Notes: generated from the sequence alone by a model not told the origin. DNA of 64,000 nt from Alphaproteobacteria bacterium (GCA_028284045.1 JANQSN010000058.1:183347-247346); one strand, 5' to 3'. Counted from the first letter of the stretch, positions 28,042 to 40,700 are shown. Numbers and translations are program-made.

Positions 28042-28698
28042 ATGGACTGGCCACCGTTCTTTCCGACCTATGGGGCAATGCCCAGCACGCTGCCGGTCTT
28101 TCCGCTGAGCGGGGTGCTGCTGCTGCCGCGCGGCCAACTGCCGCTGAACATCTTCGAGCCGCGCTACATCGCCATGATCGATGACGCGCTGGCGCATGAG
28201 CGGATGATCGGCATGGTGCAGCCCAGCGGCCCCGGCAATCCGCCGAAGGTCTATCCGCACGGCTGCGCCGGCCGCATCACCAGCTTCGACGAGACCGACG
28301 ATGGCCGCTACCTGATCACGCTGACCGGCCTGTGCCGGTTCCGCATCGACCAGGAGCTGGCGACGGTGCGCGGCTACCGGCGGGTGGTGGCGGACTGGTC
28401 GGGTTTCCGCGACGATATGGAGGGCAGGGTGGAGACCCCCTGCCTTGACCGCGCCCGCCTCAAATCGGTCCTGATGGCCTATTTCCGCCGCCAGGGCATC
28501 ACCGCGAACTGGGAAGCGGTCGACAATGCGCCGGACGACCGGCTGGTGGTCTCGCTGGCCATGATCTGCCCGTTCGATCCGAAGGAGAAGCAGGCGTTGT
28601 TGGAGGCGCCGGACCCGGCCGCGCGCGCCGACCTGCTGCTATCCTTGATCGAGATGGCCGCGCTCGCTAATCAGACACCGGACGTGCCGACGCAGTAG
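28042..28698 (+). CDS. LON substrate-binding domain protein
   Basis: This 218-residue stand-alone copy of the N-terminal (LAN) domain of Lon protease lacks ATPase and protease parts. Key blocks are [30 protein letters not shown] and F-R-I-D-Q-E. Its role is unknown, perhaps substrate or adaptor binding. It starts 16 bases after cnoX and is followed by the Trm112 gene, a gene order common in Rhodospirillales. Confidence 0.88.
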   Translation: MDWPPFFPTYGAMPSTLPVFPLSGVLLLPRGQLPLNIFEPRYIAMIDDALAHERMIGMVQPSGPGNPPKVYPHGCAGRITSFDETDDGRYLITLTGLCRFRIDQELATVRGYRRVVADWSGFRDDMEGRVETPCLDRARLKSVLMAYFRRQGITANWEAVDNAPDDRLVVSLAMICPFDPKEKQALLEAPDPAARADLLLSLIEMAALANQTPDVPTQ

Positions 28699-28762
28699 CC
28701 GTCGGTCGCACGGATCCCAGGGCCGCCCCTTGCGGCGGCACCCCGGCAGCGAGACGGAAATC

Positions 28763-28951
28763 ATGAGTCAGACGGTCGACCCCAAGCTGCTTGAGATTCT
28801 GGTCTGCCCGTTGACCAAGGGACCGTTGGTCTATGACCGCGACGCTGGCGAGCTGATCAGCGAGCAGGCGCGCCTGGCCTATCCCATCGTGGACGGCATT
28901 CCGATCATGCTGGTCGACGAGGCGCGCCGGTTGGACGACCGCGCCGGTTAG
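28763..28951 (+). CDS. Trm112/YcaR family small protein (UPF0434)
   Basis: This 62-residue protein has [14 protein letters not shown] followed by [12 protein letters not shown], the exact pattern of bacterial Trm112-like proteins. Only the first cysteine of the zinc knuckle is present, as in many bacterial members, so zinc binding is doubtful. Trm112 activates methyltransferases in eukaryotes; the bacterial role is unsettled. Start at ATG 28763. Confidence 0.92.
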   Translation: MSQTVDPKLLEILVCPLTKGPLVYDRDAGELISEQARLAYPIVDGIPIMLVDEARRLDDRAG

Positions 28952-28981
28952 CATTCTCCTCAGCGATCGGGTGTGTGGGCG

Positions 28982-29368
28982 ATGGCCGAGACGACGTGGG
29001 GCAGCCAGTGCTGGCCGCTGGAGATCCGGGTGAACCGGGCGGAGCGGTCGATCGAGATCGACTTCGACGACGGGGCGACCTACCGCTACCCGGCGGAGCT
29101 GCTGCGGGTGGAGAGCCCGTCGGCAGAGGTCCAGGGCCACGGCGCCACCATGAAGGCGATCGTGCCCGGCAAGCGCGACGTCGCCATCACCGAGGTCGAG
29201 GCGGTGGGGCACTATGCCATCCGCATCCGCTTCGACGACGGCCATGCGACCGGCATCTATTCCTGGCGCTACCTGGAGGAATTGGGGCGCGACCAGGGCC
29301 GGATCTGGAAGGCCTATGTGGATGCCCTGGCCGATCGCGGGCTCAGCCGGGCGCCGTTCGCCTCGTGA
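28982..29368 (+). CDS. DUF971 (GBBH-like N-terminal domain) protein
   Basis: This 128-residue protein matches the gamma-butyrobetaine-hydroxylase-like N-terminal domain (DUF971): W-P-L-E-I-R-V, then I-D-F-D-D-G, Y-P-A-E-L-L-R-V-E-S-P-S-A-E-V-Q-G and G-I-Y-S-W-R-Y-L near 90-97. Related proteins (ApbC-linked, HCF101) take part in Fe-S handling, so that is a reasonable guess. The ATG at 28982 is preferred over a GTG nine bases earlier. Confidence 0.88.
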   Translation: MAETTWGSQCWPLEIRVNRAERSIEIDFDDGATYRYPAELLRVESPSAEVQGHGATMKAIVPGKRDVAITEVEAVGHYAIRIRFDDGHATGIYSWRYLEELGRDQGRIWKAYVDALADRGLSRAPFAS

Positions 29369-29439
29369 CCGCCGGCCGGCGGGCCCGAACCCCCAGGGTC
29401 TCCGCGGCCCGGCGGGCGCGGCACCCGCGGATCATACTT

Positions 29440-29640
29440 TCGCCATTATCACTGCCTAACTTTCACCCTGGTCCCCTGACCAGGACGAAGCTTTCGGACA
29501 GCCCGTGCCGGATGCTCGTTCAGTCCCCAGATGCTGGGAGGATCGATATCGCGCCGGCTCGCGCCGTGCGGGGTCCGGTTCCTCCAGTAAACTCGTCAAC
29601 GGCCTGCGCGAGAGCCCCCTGCGCAGGCCGTTTTTTCGTG
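29440..29640 (+). ncRNA. candidate structured small RNA ending in an intrinsic terminator
   Basis: This 304-base gap between DUF971 and ccmA has no convincing gene but holds several stable inverted repeats. CCTGGTC-CCCT-GACCAGG lies at 29467-29484, CCCAG-ATG-CTGGG near 29526-29538, and GGCG/CGCC pairs near 29550-29566. They end in the terminator at 29599-29636. The run of hairpins before a perfect terminator suggests a small regulatory RNA of about 130-170 nt. The sequence CCTGGTCCCCTGA faintly recalls 6S RNA, but 6S RNA normally sits by zapA, and the match is weak. Confidence 0.35.
29599..29636 (+). terminator. intrinsic (Rho-independent) terminator
   Basis: A perfect 11-base stem ACGGCCTGCGC / GCGCAGGCCGT encloses an 11-base loop and runs straight into six T residues. 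It stops transcription from the left, either of a small RNA or of the cnoX-DUF971 unit, and isolates ccmAB. It is the only clear intrinsic terminator I found in the window. Confidence 0.85.
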
Positions 29641-29672
29641 TTTGCCGGGGCGACGCGCCGCGGCCTGCCCGC

Positions 29673-30350
29673 ATGAGCGATCGGATGCCGCACGAGACGC
29701 CGCAGCCCGCCGACGGGCTGGCCGTCGCGGATCTGGCGGTCCGGCGGTCCGGCCGGCTGGTTCAATCCGGCCTCAGCTTCCATCTCGATCCCGGCCGGGC
29801 GCTGCTGGTCACCGGACCGAACGGCTGCGGAAAGTCCAGCCTGCTGCGCGTCTTGGCGGGGCTGGACCGGGCCGATGCCGGCCGGATCGACCGCGCCGGC
29901 CGGCCGGTCGGCGAGGATCCGGTGGGCCACCGCACGACGCTTGCCTTCGTCGGTCACCACGATGCGGTGAAGCCGTCGCTGACGGTGGCGGAGAGTTTGA
30001 CGTTCTGGACGGCCGGCCTGTCCGCGGCGGTGCGCCGCGGCCGGATCGCCGCGGCGCTCGCCGCCTTCGCGCTGGAGCGGCTGGCCGACCTGCCGGGCCG
30101 GTTCCTGTCGGCCGGCCAGCGCCGCCGGGTGGCGCTGGCCCGGCTGGTCGCCGCCCCGCAGCCGCTGTGGATCCTGGATGAACCGACCACGGCGCTGGAC
30201 ACCCAGGCGGTCGCCGCGCTGGGTGCGGTGATGGACCGGCATCTGGACGGTGGCGGGATGATCGTCGCCGCGACCCATGGGTCGCTGCCCTTGTCGGTGG
30301 TGCCGGCGCGGCTGGCGCTCGACCCCGTCGCGGTCGCGGTGGACGGCTGA
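29673..30350 (+). CDS. ccmA: heme exporter ATPase CcmA (cytochrome c maturation)
   Basis: This 225-residue ABC ATPase of the CcmABCD system releases heme-loaded CcmE for c-type cytochrome assembly. Walker A GPNGCGKSS is near 49-57, with H-H-D-A-V-K-P-S-L-T in the Q-loop region. The signature is L-S-A-G-Q-R-R-R and Walker B is L-W-I-L-D-E-P-T-T-A-L-D. The ATG at 29673 has no strong ribosome site. Its stop overlaps ccmB by one base (TGATG). ccmC and ccmD, which often follow, are not adjacent. Confidence 0.92.
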   Translation: MSDRMPHETPQPADGLAVADLAVRRSGRLVQSGLSFHLDPGRALLVTGPNGCGKSSLLRVLAGLDRADAGRIDRAGRPVGEDPVGHRTTLAFVGHHDAVKPSLTVAESLTFWTAGLSAAVRRGRIAAALAAFALERLADLPGRFLSAGQRRRVALARLVAAPQPLWILDEPTTALDTQAVAALGAVMDRHLDGGGMIVAATHGSLPLSVVPARLALDPVAVAVDG

Positions 30351-31027
30351 TGGCCCGTGCGCTCGCCTGGCTGGCCGCGCTGATCGCGCGCGACGTCCGC
30401 CTGTCGCTGCGCAGCGGCGGCGAGGCGTTCATGGCGGTCGGCTTCTTCCTGGTGGCCAGCGCGTGCCTGCCGCTCAGCATCGGGCCGGAGCCGCAGCGCC
30501 TGGCGGTGATCGCCGCGGGCGCCTTGTGGGTGATGGCGCTGCTGGCCAGCCTGTTGGTGCTGGACCGTCTGTTGGCCGGCGACCTGGAGGACGGCAGCCT
30601 CGACCTGCTGGCGCTGGCGCCTCTGCCGTTGGAAGGTGTCATCCTCGCCAAGGCGCTGGTGCATTGGTTGTTGACCGGATTGCCGATCGTGGTCGCCGCG
30701 CCGCTGGCGGCGATCTGGCTGAACCTGCCCGCGCCGGCCTTCACCACCTTGATGGTCACCCTGATCGTCGGCTCGCCGGCGCTGAGCCTGCTGGGCACGC
30801 TGGGCTCGGCGATCACGCTGGGCAGCCGCCGCGGCGCGCTGCTGACGCCGCTGATGATCCTGCCGCTCAACGTGCCCGTCCTGATCTTCGCCGGCGGGGC
30901 GGTGGAGGCGGCCGTGTCGGGGCTGGCGGTGCGCCCGCATCTCCTGCTGCTGGGCGCCGTTGCCCTGGTCGCCGCGGTTTGCGCCCCGCTGTTCGGCGCG
31001 GCCGCGCTGCGCGAGGCGCTGCGGTAG
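30350..31027 (+). CDS. ccmB: heme exporter membrane subunit CcmB
   Basis: This 225-residue inner-membrane partner of CcmA has six hydrophobic helices and no signal sequence. Typical CcmB blocks are A-L-I-A-R-D-V-R-L-S-L-R-S-G-G at the start, E-D-G-S-L-D-L-L-A-L-A-P-L-P and L-P-L-N-V-P-V-L-I-F. It overlaps ccmA by one base. The operon ends here; the next gene is a signalling protein. Confidence 0.93.
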   Translation: MARALAWLAALIARDVRLSLRSGGEAFMAVGFFLVASACLPLSIGPEPQRLAVIAAGALWVMALLASLLVLDRLLAGDLEDGSLDLLALAPLPLEGVILAKALVHWLLTGLPIVVAAPLAAIWLNLPAPAFTTLMVTLIVGSPALSLLGTLGSAITLGSRRGALLTPLMILPLNVPVLIFAGGAVEAAVSGLAVRPHLLLLGAVALVAAVCAPLFGAAALREALR

Positions 31028-31163
31028 CCATCCCCGGAAGGCGTCACCAGGCCGCCCGCGTTGGTGAGCCGGCTAACGCTTTCTTCATGACGCCGACGAT
31101 AGGGTGAGGAGGCTGCATTCGCTGGGAATCGGCCGTCGCCGGCCGGGGCAGGGCACGCAAACC

Positions 31164-32405
31164 ATGCACCAATCCGCCGATTTATCGGTCGCGCTGGAGG
31201 ACCCCGTGGCGGACCTCGTCGACCGACCGGCTGCCCCGCTTGACGGCATCGCGGTCGCCAAGCCGCGGCTTCTGATCATCGACGACGACCCGACGGTGGC
31301 GTGCTTCATCGAAACGGTGGCACGCCGCCTCGACTTCGACGTCTCGGTGGCGACGGATGTCGCGGCCGGCAAGGCGCAGCTGGCCGATCTGTCGCCGGAT
31401 GTCGTCCTCGTCGACCTCAATCTCGGCACCGGCACCGGCATCGACGTGCTGGAGCACGCGGCCGGGCTGGAGCAGGTCAACGACGTCATCCTGATGAGCG
31501 GCTGCGACGTCCGCATCCTGCGCACCACCGCCAATCTGGGGCGCCGGCTGGGGCTCAACGTCCGAACCGTCCTGCCCAAGCCGATCCGCGTGCCGACCTT
31601 GCAGCGCGCCCTGTCGACGGTGCCGCGCCGCATGCTGCCGCTGACCGTCGCCGATATCGACCGGGCGATCGGCGAGCAGGCCTTCCAGCCCTTCTTCCAG
31701 CCGCAGATCGAGCAGGCGACCGGGCGGTTGGTTGGTGCGGAGGCGCTGGCGCGCTGGCGCCATGCCGATCGTGGCATCGTCTCCCCGGCCAGCTTCGTCC
31801 CGCTGGCGGAGCAGGAAGGGCGGCTCGGCGCCATCACGACGGCCGTGATGCGCGGGGCGGCGCGGTGGTGCCAGGCGATGGGCCAGTCGCGGCCCGACAT
31901 CCGCGTCTCCGTCAACGTGCCCCCGTCGCTGGTCACGGTGTCCGGCTTCGTCCAGGAGGTCGAGGCGGTGACCGCCGAGGCCGGGCTTCACCCGGAGCAC
32001 ATCGTCCTGGAGATCACCGAATCCTCGCCGCTGACCGACACCCCGGATGTCATCGGCGTGCTGTCGCGGCTGAGGATCCGCGGCTACGGCCTGGCGCTGG
32101 ACGATTTCGGCACCGGCTACTCGACGTTGGTCGGGCTGCACCGCATGCCGTTTTCCGAGCTCAAGGTCGACCAGTCCTTCGTGCGCGAGATCGCCAACGA
32201 CACCGATGCCCGGCAAATCGTCAAGGCGACGATCAGCCTGGCCCATGCGCTGGGCTTGGTCACCGTGGTCGAAGGGGTGGAGGATTCGGAGAGCCTGTCG
32301 ATCGTGCGCGATCTCGGCGCCGACATCGTCCAGGGCTATCACTACAGCGAGCCGCTGTCGCCGCCCGACTTCATCGCCTGGGCGGAGCGCTTCGCGGCCA
32401 CCTGA
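31164..32405 (+). CDS. response regulator with EAL c-di-GMP phosphodiesterase output
   Basis: This 413-residue protein has a receiver domain at about 35-150: D-D-D acidic cluster at 40-42, phospho-acceptor Asp84 in V-L-V-D-L-N, and Lys139 in L-P-K-P. The EAL domain (about 170-410) retains E-A-L (193-195), N-V-P-P-S-L, E-I-T-E-S, D-D-F-G-T-G-Y-S, K-V-D-Q-S-F and the late V-V-E-G-V-E-D glutamate, so it should cleave c-di-GMP to pGpG. It resembles RocR/VieA without the DNA-binding end. No GGDEF domain. It sits beside the hybrid kinase (convergent), a plausible partner, but phosphotransfer is untested. Start chosen at ATG 31164; a GTG at 31104 is the alternative. Confidence 0.9.
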   Translation: MHQSADLSVALEDPVADLVDRPAAPLDGIAVAKPRLLIIDDDPTVACFIETVARRLDFDVSVATDVAAGKAQLADLSPDVVLVDLNLGTGTGIDVLEHAAGLEQVNDVILMSGCDVRILRTTANLGRRLGLNVRTVLPKPIRVPTLQRALSTVPRRMLPLTVADIDRAIGEQAFQPFFQPQIEQATGRLVGAEALARWRHADRGIVSPASFVPLAEQEGRLGAITTAVMRGAARWCQAMGQSRPDIRVSVNVPPSLVTVSGFVQEVEAVTAEAGLHPEHIVLEITESSPLTDTPDVIGVLSRLRIRGYGLALDDFGTGYSTLVGLHRMPFSELKVDQSFVREIANDTDARQIVKATISLAHALGLVTVVEGVEDSESLSIVRDLGADIVQGYHYSEPLSPPDFIAWAERFAAT

Positions 32406-32442
32406 GCCGCCGGACGACACCGCCGGACCGATCTGGCGGGTT

Positions 32443-32565
32443 GCTGAAGAACGCCAGATCTAGCCCTGAACGTCATTCCCGCGAAGGCGGGAATCTTTAT
32501 GTTTCAATCGATTAGAGGTTCCCGCTTGCGCGGGAACGACGTTGGGAGGGTACTTCTTAGCAGCC
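32443..32565. repeat. dispersed bipartite palindromic element
   Basis: Two hairpins, ATTCCCGC-GAAG-GCGGGAAT (32475-32494) and GTTCCCGC-TTGC-GCGGGAAC (32518-32537), are enclosed by inverted flanks: gctgaagaac...ccctgaacgtc on the left and gacgttgggagggtacttcttagc on the right. Such elements with a mirrored core are common in proteobacterial genomes. Shorter relatives are at 18231-18263 and, less closely, at 63837-63860. It separates the EAL gene from the convergent hybrid kinase and may insulate both. Confidence 0.8.
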
Positions 32566-32575
32566 TGCTCGGGGC

Positions 32576-35743
<3,168 letters not shown>

Positions 35744-36014
35744 GTGCACGCCGTCGATCACGTTGTCGGACCCGGCGGCGCTGGGGCGTCCCAACGGCGG
35801 GATCTGACGACCGCACGAACGCCCTCGCGATCGGGCGAAGCCGCCCGGACGGCCGATCATCGCCAGCACCGCCTTAAAACTTCGTTAGGCCGGCCCGGAT
35901 CGGTCCGCCGATGCACGGATCACGGCTGCGCCGTCGCGTGAAATCCGGGCTAATCTCCGGTCAGCGGAAAACCGGTGCCGCGTTCGGCGGCGATGACGGG
36001 GAGGCCAGGGCGCC

Positions 36015-36311
36015 ATGCAGGTGACGATGGTTCATGTCTGGGTGAAGCCGGAATGCATCGACGACTTCGTCGCGGCGACCCGGCGCAATCATGAAGGATC
36101 CGTGGGCGAGCCCGGCAATCGCCGCTTCGACGTGCTGCAGGATCCCGCCGACCCGTCGAAATTCGTGCTCTACGAGGCCTATGACAGCGAGGCGGACGCC
36201 GCCCGCCATAAGCAGACGCCGCACTATCTCGCCTGGCGGGACACGGTGGCGGAGATGATGGCCGAGCCGCGGCGGGGGGTGCCCTATCGCGTCCTCTGCC
36301 CAGCTCCATGA
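36015..36311 (+). CDS. antibiotic-biosynthesis-monooxygenase-fold protein (LsrG/YgiN-like)
   Basis: This 98-residue dimeric alpha-beta barrel (ABM) protein has M-V-H-V-W-V-K-P-E at the start, G-N-R-R-F-D-V-L-Q-D near 35-44 and L-Y-E-A-Y near 51-55. The family includes quinone monooxygenases and the AI-2 phosphate isomerase LsrG. The downstream alcohol dehydrogenase starts inside its stop (ATGA at 36308), so the two act together, perhaps on the same carbonyl compound. Confidence 0.86.
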   Translation: MQVTMVHVWVKPECIDDFVAATRRNHEGSVGEPGNRRFDVLQDPADPSKFVLYEAYDSEADAARHKQTPHYLAWRDTVAEMMAEPRRGVPYRVLCPAP

Positions 36312-37477
36312 CCGGCCTGTCCTTCACCATCGCCCGGCTGCCGCGCATCGTCTTCGGCGCCGGGTCGCGCCGCGGCCTGGCCGGCGAGGTGCGGCGGTTC
36401 GGGCGGCGGGCGCTGCTGGTGACCGGGGCGCACGCGCTGCGGGCGAGTGGCCATTGGCCGCCGCTGGTGGCGGACCTGGCGGCGGCGGGCATCGACTGGA
36501 CCGATCTGGCCGTTCCCGGCGAACCGTCGCCGGACCTGGTCGACGCGGCGGTCGCCGCGCACCGGTCGGCCCCGCCGGACGTCGTCGTCGGCATCGGCGG
36601 CGGCAGCGCGCTGGACGCCGCCAAGGCGATCGCCGGTCTCTTGCCCACCGGCGCCTCGGTCATGGACTATCTGGAGGGGGTTGGGGCGGGCCGCGCCTAT
36701 GACGGCCCGGCCCTGCCGTTCATCGCCGTGCCGACCACCGCCGGCACCGGCAGCGAGGCGACCAAGAACGCCGTGCTGAGCCGGACCGGGCCGGATGGCT
36801 TCAAGAAGTCGTTCCGCGACGATCGGCTGGTGGCCGAGGTCGCCATCGTCGATCCCGATTTCCTGGCCGGCTGCCCGAAGCCGCAGATCGCCGCCAACGG
36901 CATGGATGCGTTCACGCAATTGGTGGAGGGCTACGCCTCCGCCAACGCCAACCCGCTGACCGATGCGCTCGCCTGGTCGGGGCTGGAGGCGTTCGCCGAC
37001 GGCTTCTTTGCTGCCTGGCGCGGCGAGGGCCCGGCGGCGGCGCCCGGGCGTGACCGGCTGGCCTATGCCGCGCTGACCTCGGGCATCGTGCTCGCGCAGG
37101 CCGGGCTGGGGGCGGTGCACGGCCTCGCCTCGCCGCTCGGTGCCCAGTTCCCGATCCCGCACGGGGTGGTGTGCGGGACGCTGGTGGCCGAGGCAACGGC
37201 GGCGAACCTCGACGCGTTGGCCGCGCGGGCGCCGGACCACCCGGCGCGCGCCAAGTACGCCCGGGTTGCCCGGCTTCTCAGCCCTGATGGGGAGAGCCTG
37301 CCCGACGTGCTGCGCGCCTGGGTCGGCGATCTGGCGCTGGCGCCGCTGGGTGCCTACGGGGTTACCGAAGCGGACATCCCGGCCATCGTCGCCGGCAGCC
37401 GCGGCGGCAGCATGAAGACCAACCCGCTGGTGCTGACCGACGCCGAACTCGCCGAGATCCTGCGGCGGCGGCTGTAG
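36308..37477 (+). CDS. iron-containing alcohol dehydrogenase (group III)
   Basis: This 389-residue Fe-ADH has the NAD-binding G-G-G-S at 97-100 and the P-T-T-A-G-T-G-S-E block. Metal ligands are Asp200, His271 and His285. The fourth ligand, His in FucO, is Gln204 here (D-A-F-T-Q), a substitution seen in a subgroup of the family. It oxidises or reduces a small alcohol or aldehyde; the substrate is unknown. Coupled to the ABM protein by a four-base overlap. Confidence 0.92.
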   Translation: MTGLSFTIARLPRIVFGAGSRRGLAGEVRRFGRRALLVTGAHALRASGHWPPLVADLAAAGIDWTDLAVPGEPSPDLVDAAVAAHRSAPPDVVVGIGGGSALDAAKAIAGLLPTGASVMDYLEGVGAGRAYDGPALPFIAVPTTAGTGSEATKNAVLSRTGPDGFKKSFRDDRLVAEVAIVDPDFLAGCPKPQIAANGMDAFTQLVEGYASANANPLTDALAWSGLEAFADGFFAAWRGEGPAAAPGRDRLAYAALTSGIVLAQAGLGAVHGLASPLGAQFPIPHGVVCGTLVAEATAANLDALAARAPDHPARAKYARVARLLSPDGESLPDVLRAWVGDLALAPLGAYGVTEADIPAIVAGSRGGSMKTNPLVLTDAELAEILRRRL

Positions 37478-37530
37478 AGGGCGGCCGGGCTTCAGGCTGA
37501 ATCGACATTCATCGCCGCTGCCCGCTTAAG

Positions 37531-37695
37531 CCCTCCCCCTCGATGGGGGAGGGTTGGGTGGGGGTGATGCTGGTCGATGGAGAAGCCGGATCAAGAAGCA
37601 CCTTTCGACGGCGCCATTGGATGGGCGCCTCCCAGGCGCTGGAGTCGTGCGGCGACATCACCCCCACCCTGACCCTCCCCCATCGAGGGGGAGGG
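37531..37695. repeat. dispersed palindromic element, copy 2 (165 bp)
   Basis: This is the inverted homologue of the element at 16274-16399. Read on the + strand, it shares the first 38 or so bases and the last 65 or so with the reverse complement of copy 1, but carries about 40 extra bases in between (including aagcacctttcgacggcg). The outer arms are again CCCTCCCCCTCGATGGGGGA and its mirror. It sits just past the Fe-ADH gene and 35 bases from the end of the giant phosphoesterase gene. Confidence 0.85.
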
Positions 37696-37729
37696 AAGTC
37701 ATGAATGTCGATCGATGCAAGGGCGGTCG

Positions 37730-40700
37730 CTACACCAGCGAGTCGACCACGTTGAAGGTCAGCGAGACCGTGCCCAGGTCGTCGCCGCGCAGCCAGTTGT
37801 CGGTGAAGATCTCGAATTCGATGGTGTTCTCGCCATCCTCCAGGATGTTGCGCCGCCCGAAATAGTTCTCCTCGCCGTAGTAGGAGAAGTCGCCGAACAG
37901 GCTGTAGGGTTCGATATTCTCCACCTTGCTGAACCGGTCGTTCAGCGTCAGCCGCATGCTGTCGGTGATGTCGAAGAGGAAGCTGTCCTCCTCGACCACC
38001 GCGGCGATCGACAGCTTCTTGCGGGCGATCAGGTCGCGATCGATCTCCGCGCCGTCGGTCAGCTCGGCGATCACCGCGTCGCTGCGCGAGTCGACCAGGA
38101 AGATCTGCAGGTCCTCGGCCGTCGGTTGGACGTCGTCGACGACGGTGAAGCTGCGCGTGACCGTGTCGATCAGCGTGCCCCGGGCGAAATTGCCGCTGTA
38201 GAGGTCGAAGGAGATGGTGTTCTCCGCCTCCAGGATGCCCTCCCGGCCCCAATAGATCTCTCGGCCGAAGCGGAAGAGGTCGCTGTAGAGCGAGTAGGGC
38301 TCGATGCTCTCCACCCGCGTGCGGTCGCCGTCGTTGAGGTCGAGGCGCATGCTCTCCACCGCGCCGGCGAACGGGCTGTCGTCGGGCACGAAGGCGGCGA
38401 TGGTCACATCCTTGCCGACGAACTGGCTGGCCAGGATCTCCGTGCCGTCGGGGTCGAGCGTCGCGATCACGCTGTTGGTGTCGGCGTCGATCAGCAGCAC
38501 CTCCAGGTCCGGCGGGGGCGGCGGCACGAAGCCCAGATCGGTGACGACGACGTCGTCGAAGGTCAGCCCCTCCGACCCCCAGCCGTAGAGGCCGATGGTG
38601 CCCGCCGGCAGGTTGCGGTCCTCGATCTCGGTGCCGAAGACTTGCTTGCCGTCGATATAGGGGGCGATGACGCCGTCCTGGACCTCGATGCGCCAGTGCT
38701 GGGCCTCGCCCGGCGTGTATTCCATGTACCCGCGGGCGAGGATGCTCTCGCGGCCGTCGAGATGGCGGGTCAGCATGACCAGCCCGGTCTCGGCGTCCGC
38801 CTCCAGCTTGTAGTAGTTGTCGGCGTCGGTGTAGCGGAACAAGAGCCCGATGCCGTCGTCGTCGTTCGGCGTGATCGTCGCCTCGATGGCGTAGTCGGTC
38901 CAGGCAAGCGCCGCCGGGTCGCCCCACAGCGCATAGGTGCCGTCGCGCAGGATGTACGGCCCGTCGCCGCCTTCCGCGTAGGCCGCGCTGCCGGTGCCCT
39001 GCTGGTCGGAGCGGATGTTGGTCGCCTGCACCAGCGCGCCGTCCACCACCTGCCAGTCCGACGGACCGTCGATCGTGCCCTCGTCGACGATGGTCCAGCC
39101 GGCCGCATCGCCGTCCGCGAAGTCGTCGGCGACCAGGATCGCGCGGTGGTCGGCAACGGTGACGGTGATCCGGTCTTGCGACTGCGCATCGTTGGCGTCG
39201 GTGATGCGCAGCGTCACCGTGGTCTCGCCGGGGTCGAGGTCGAGCGCGGCCGTCTCGCCGGTCGCCACCACCTCGTCGTCCACCAGCCATTCGTAGGTCG
39301 CCACGCCGGCGGCCGACAGGCTCGCCGCCGCGGTCAGGGTGACGGTCGCGGTGCCGTCGCCGTCCAGGTCGGCGGCCCAGCGGCCCGCCGGCTCGGCGGT
39401 CAGGGCGCGCGCCGCCAGCGCGATCGGGTTGACCGAGATGTTGTCGAACGCCACCCGGTCCATGAACTGCGACAGCACGCCGATCGTGCCGCCGGCCAGC
39501 GGGTCGGCGTCGGTCACCGGTCCGCCGAACAGCATCTCGTCGTCCAGCGTTATGGTGATCTCGCCGTTCAGCACCGCGATGCGCAGGTCCTGCGGCGCGA
39601 AATGGCGGTAGGCGCCGGTCTCGGACGCCAGCACCGTTTCCCCGCCGTTCTCGACGCGCGTCAGGATCCGCTCGTCGGCCTGCTGGTTCAGGGTCAGCCG
39701 GTAATGGGTGTCGGCATCCTGGTAGTAGAAGACGGCTCCGATGGTGTCGTTGTCGGCTGGCTCCACCACCATGTCGAAGACGTAGTTGGTCCAGCTCTCA
39801 GAGCCCGCGCCCGTCCAGACCAGGATCTCGTCGGCGCCGTTGGACTGCTGGTAGAGCGCCGCCTCGCCCAAGCCGTCGGGATTGCCGAAGATCGAGCCCT
39901 TGACCAGGTAGGAGGTGGCACCGGCATCGGCCAGGCTGACCGGCGCCAGGCCGGCGGTGCCGTAGTCGACGCTGTCGAGCGCGTTGTCGAAGTTGAACTG
40001 GACTGCGTCCGGGTTGGCCGGCGCGTCCACCGGGCCGTCGACATCGACGCCGCCCAGCGCGGCGATGGCGCCGCCGTCCAGCGCCTCCGGCGTCCAGTGG
40101 ACGGCGTTGGCGAAGATCTCCGAGGTGAACCCGCTCGCCTCGGAGAACAACAGGAAGCCCTGATCGGCGTCGATCGTCCAGCGCGAGCCGTCGGAGACGT
40201 CGGCATCGACCACCTGGCTGTCCAGGAAGACACCGTCGAGATACTTCGACAGGGTCTGCTGGCCGGTGCCGTCGGTCTCGAAGACCAGGGCGATCCGGCC
40301 CCAATCGCCATAGGCCAAGGCGCCGTCATAGTCGCCGGAGATGCCGATGCTGGCCGTGGTGCCGTCGTTGCGCAGATAGATCTCGCCGTCGCCGCTGTTG
40401 GTCACGTCGGTCTGGAACAGCGAGGTGAAGGTGGCCGTGGTCGGGCTGGCCAGGATGTCGAAGATCAGCGTGTAGTCGGTGATCTGGCCGGTGGCCGACG
40501 GGGTGACCAGCAGACCTTCGTCGCCGGTCAGCGGGTCGATGCGCACGATGTCCGCCGCGGCCCCCGCCGTCTGGCCGCCGCCGACGCCCAGCAGCGACAG
40601 CGCCGGGGTGCCCAGCGTGGTGTCCAGGCTGTCGGTGTTGCCGCCGGCCCCGCCGTTGAAGTCGTCCCACTCGTCGCCGTCGGCCACGGCGATCACGCCG

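Noticed and set aside
29467..29540. 6S RNA (ssrS)
   Set aside because: Only a short similarity (TCCCCTGA and a GATGCTCG-like stretch) is seen. The closing stem of 6S RNA could not be traced and the usual zapA neighbour is absent, so it is kept only as a generic small-RNA candidate.
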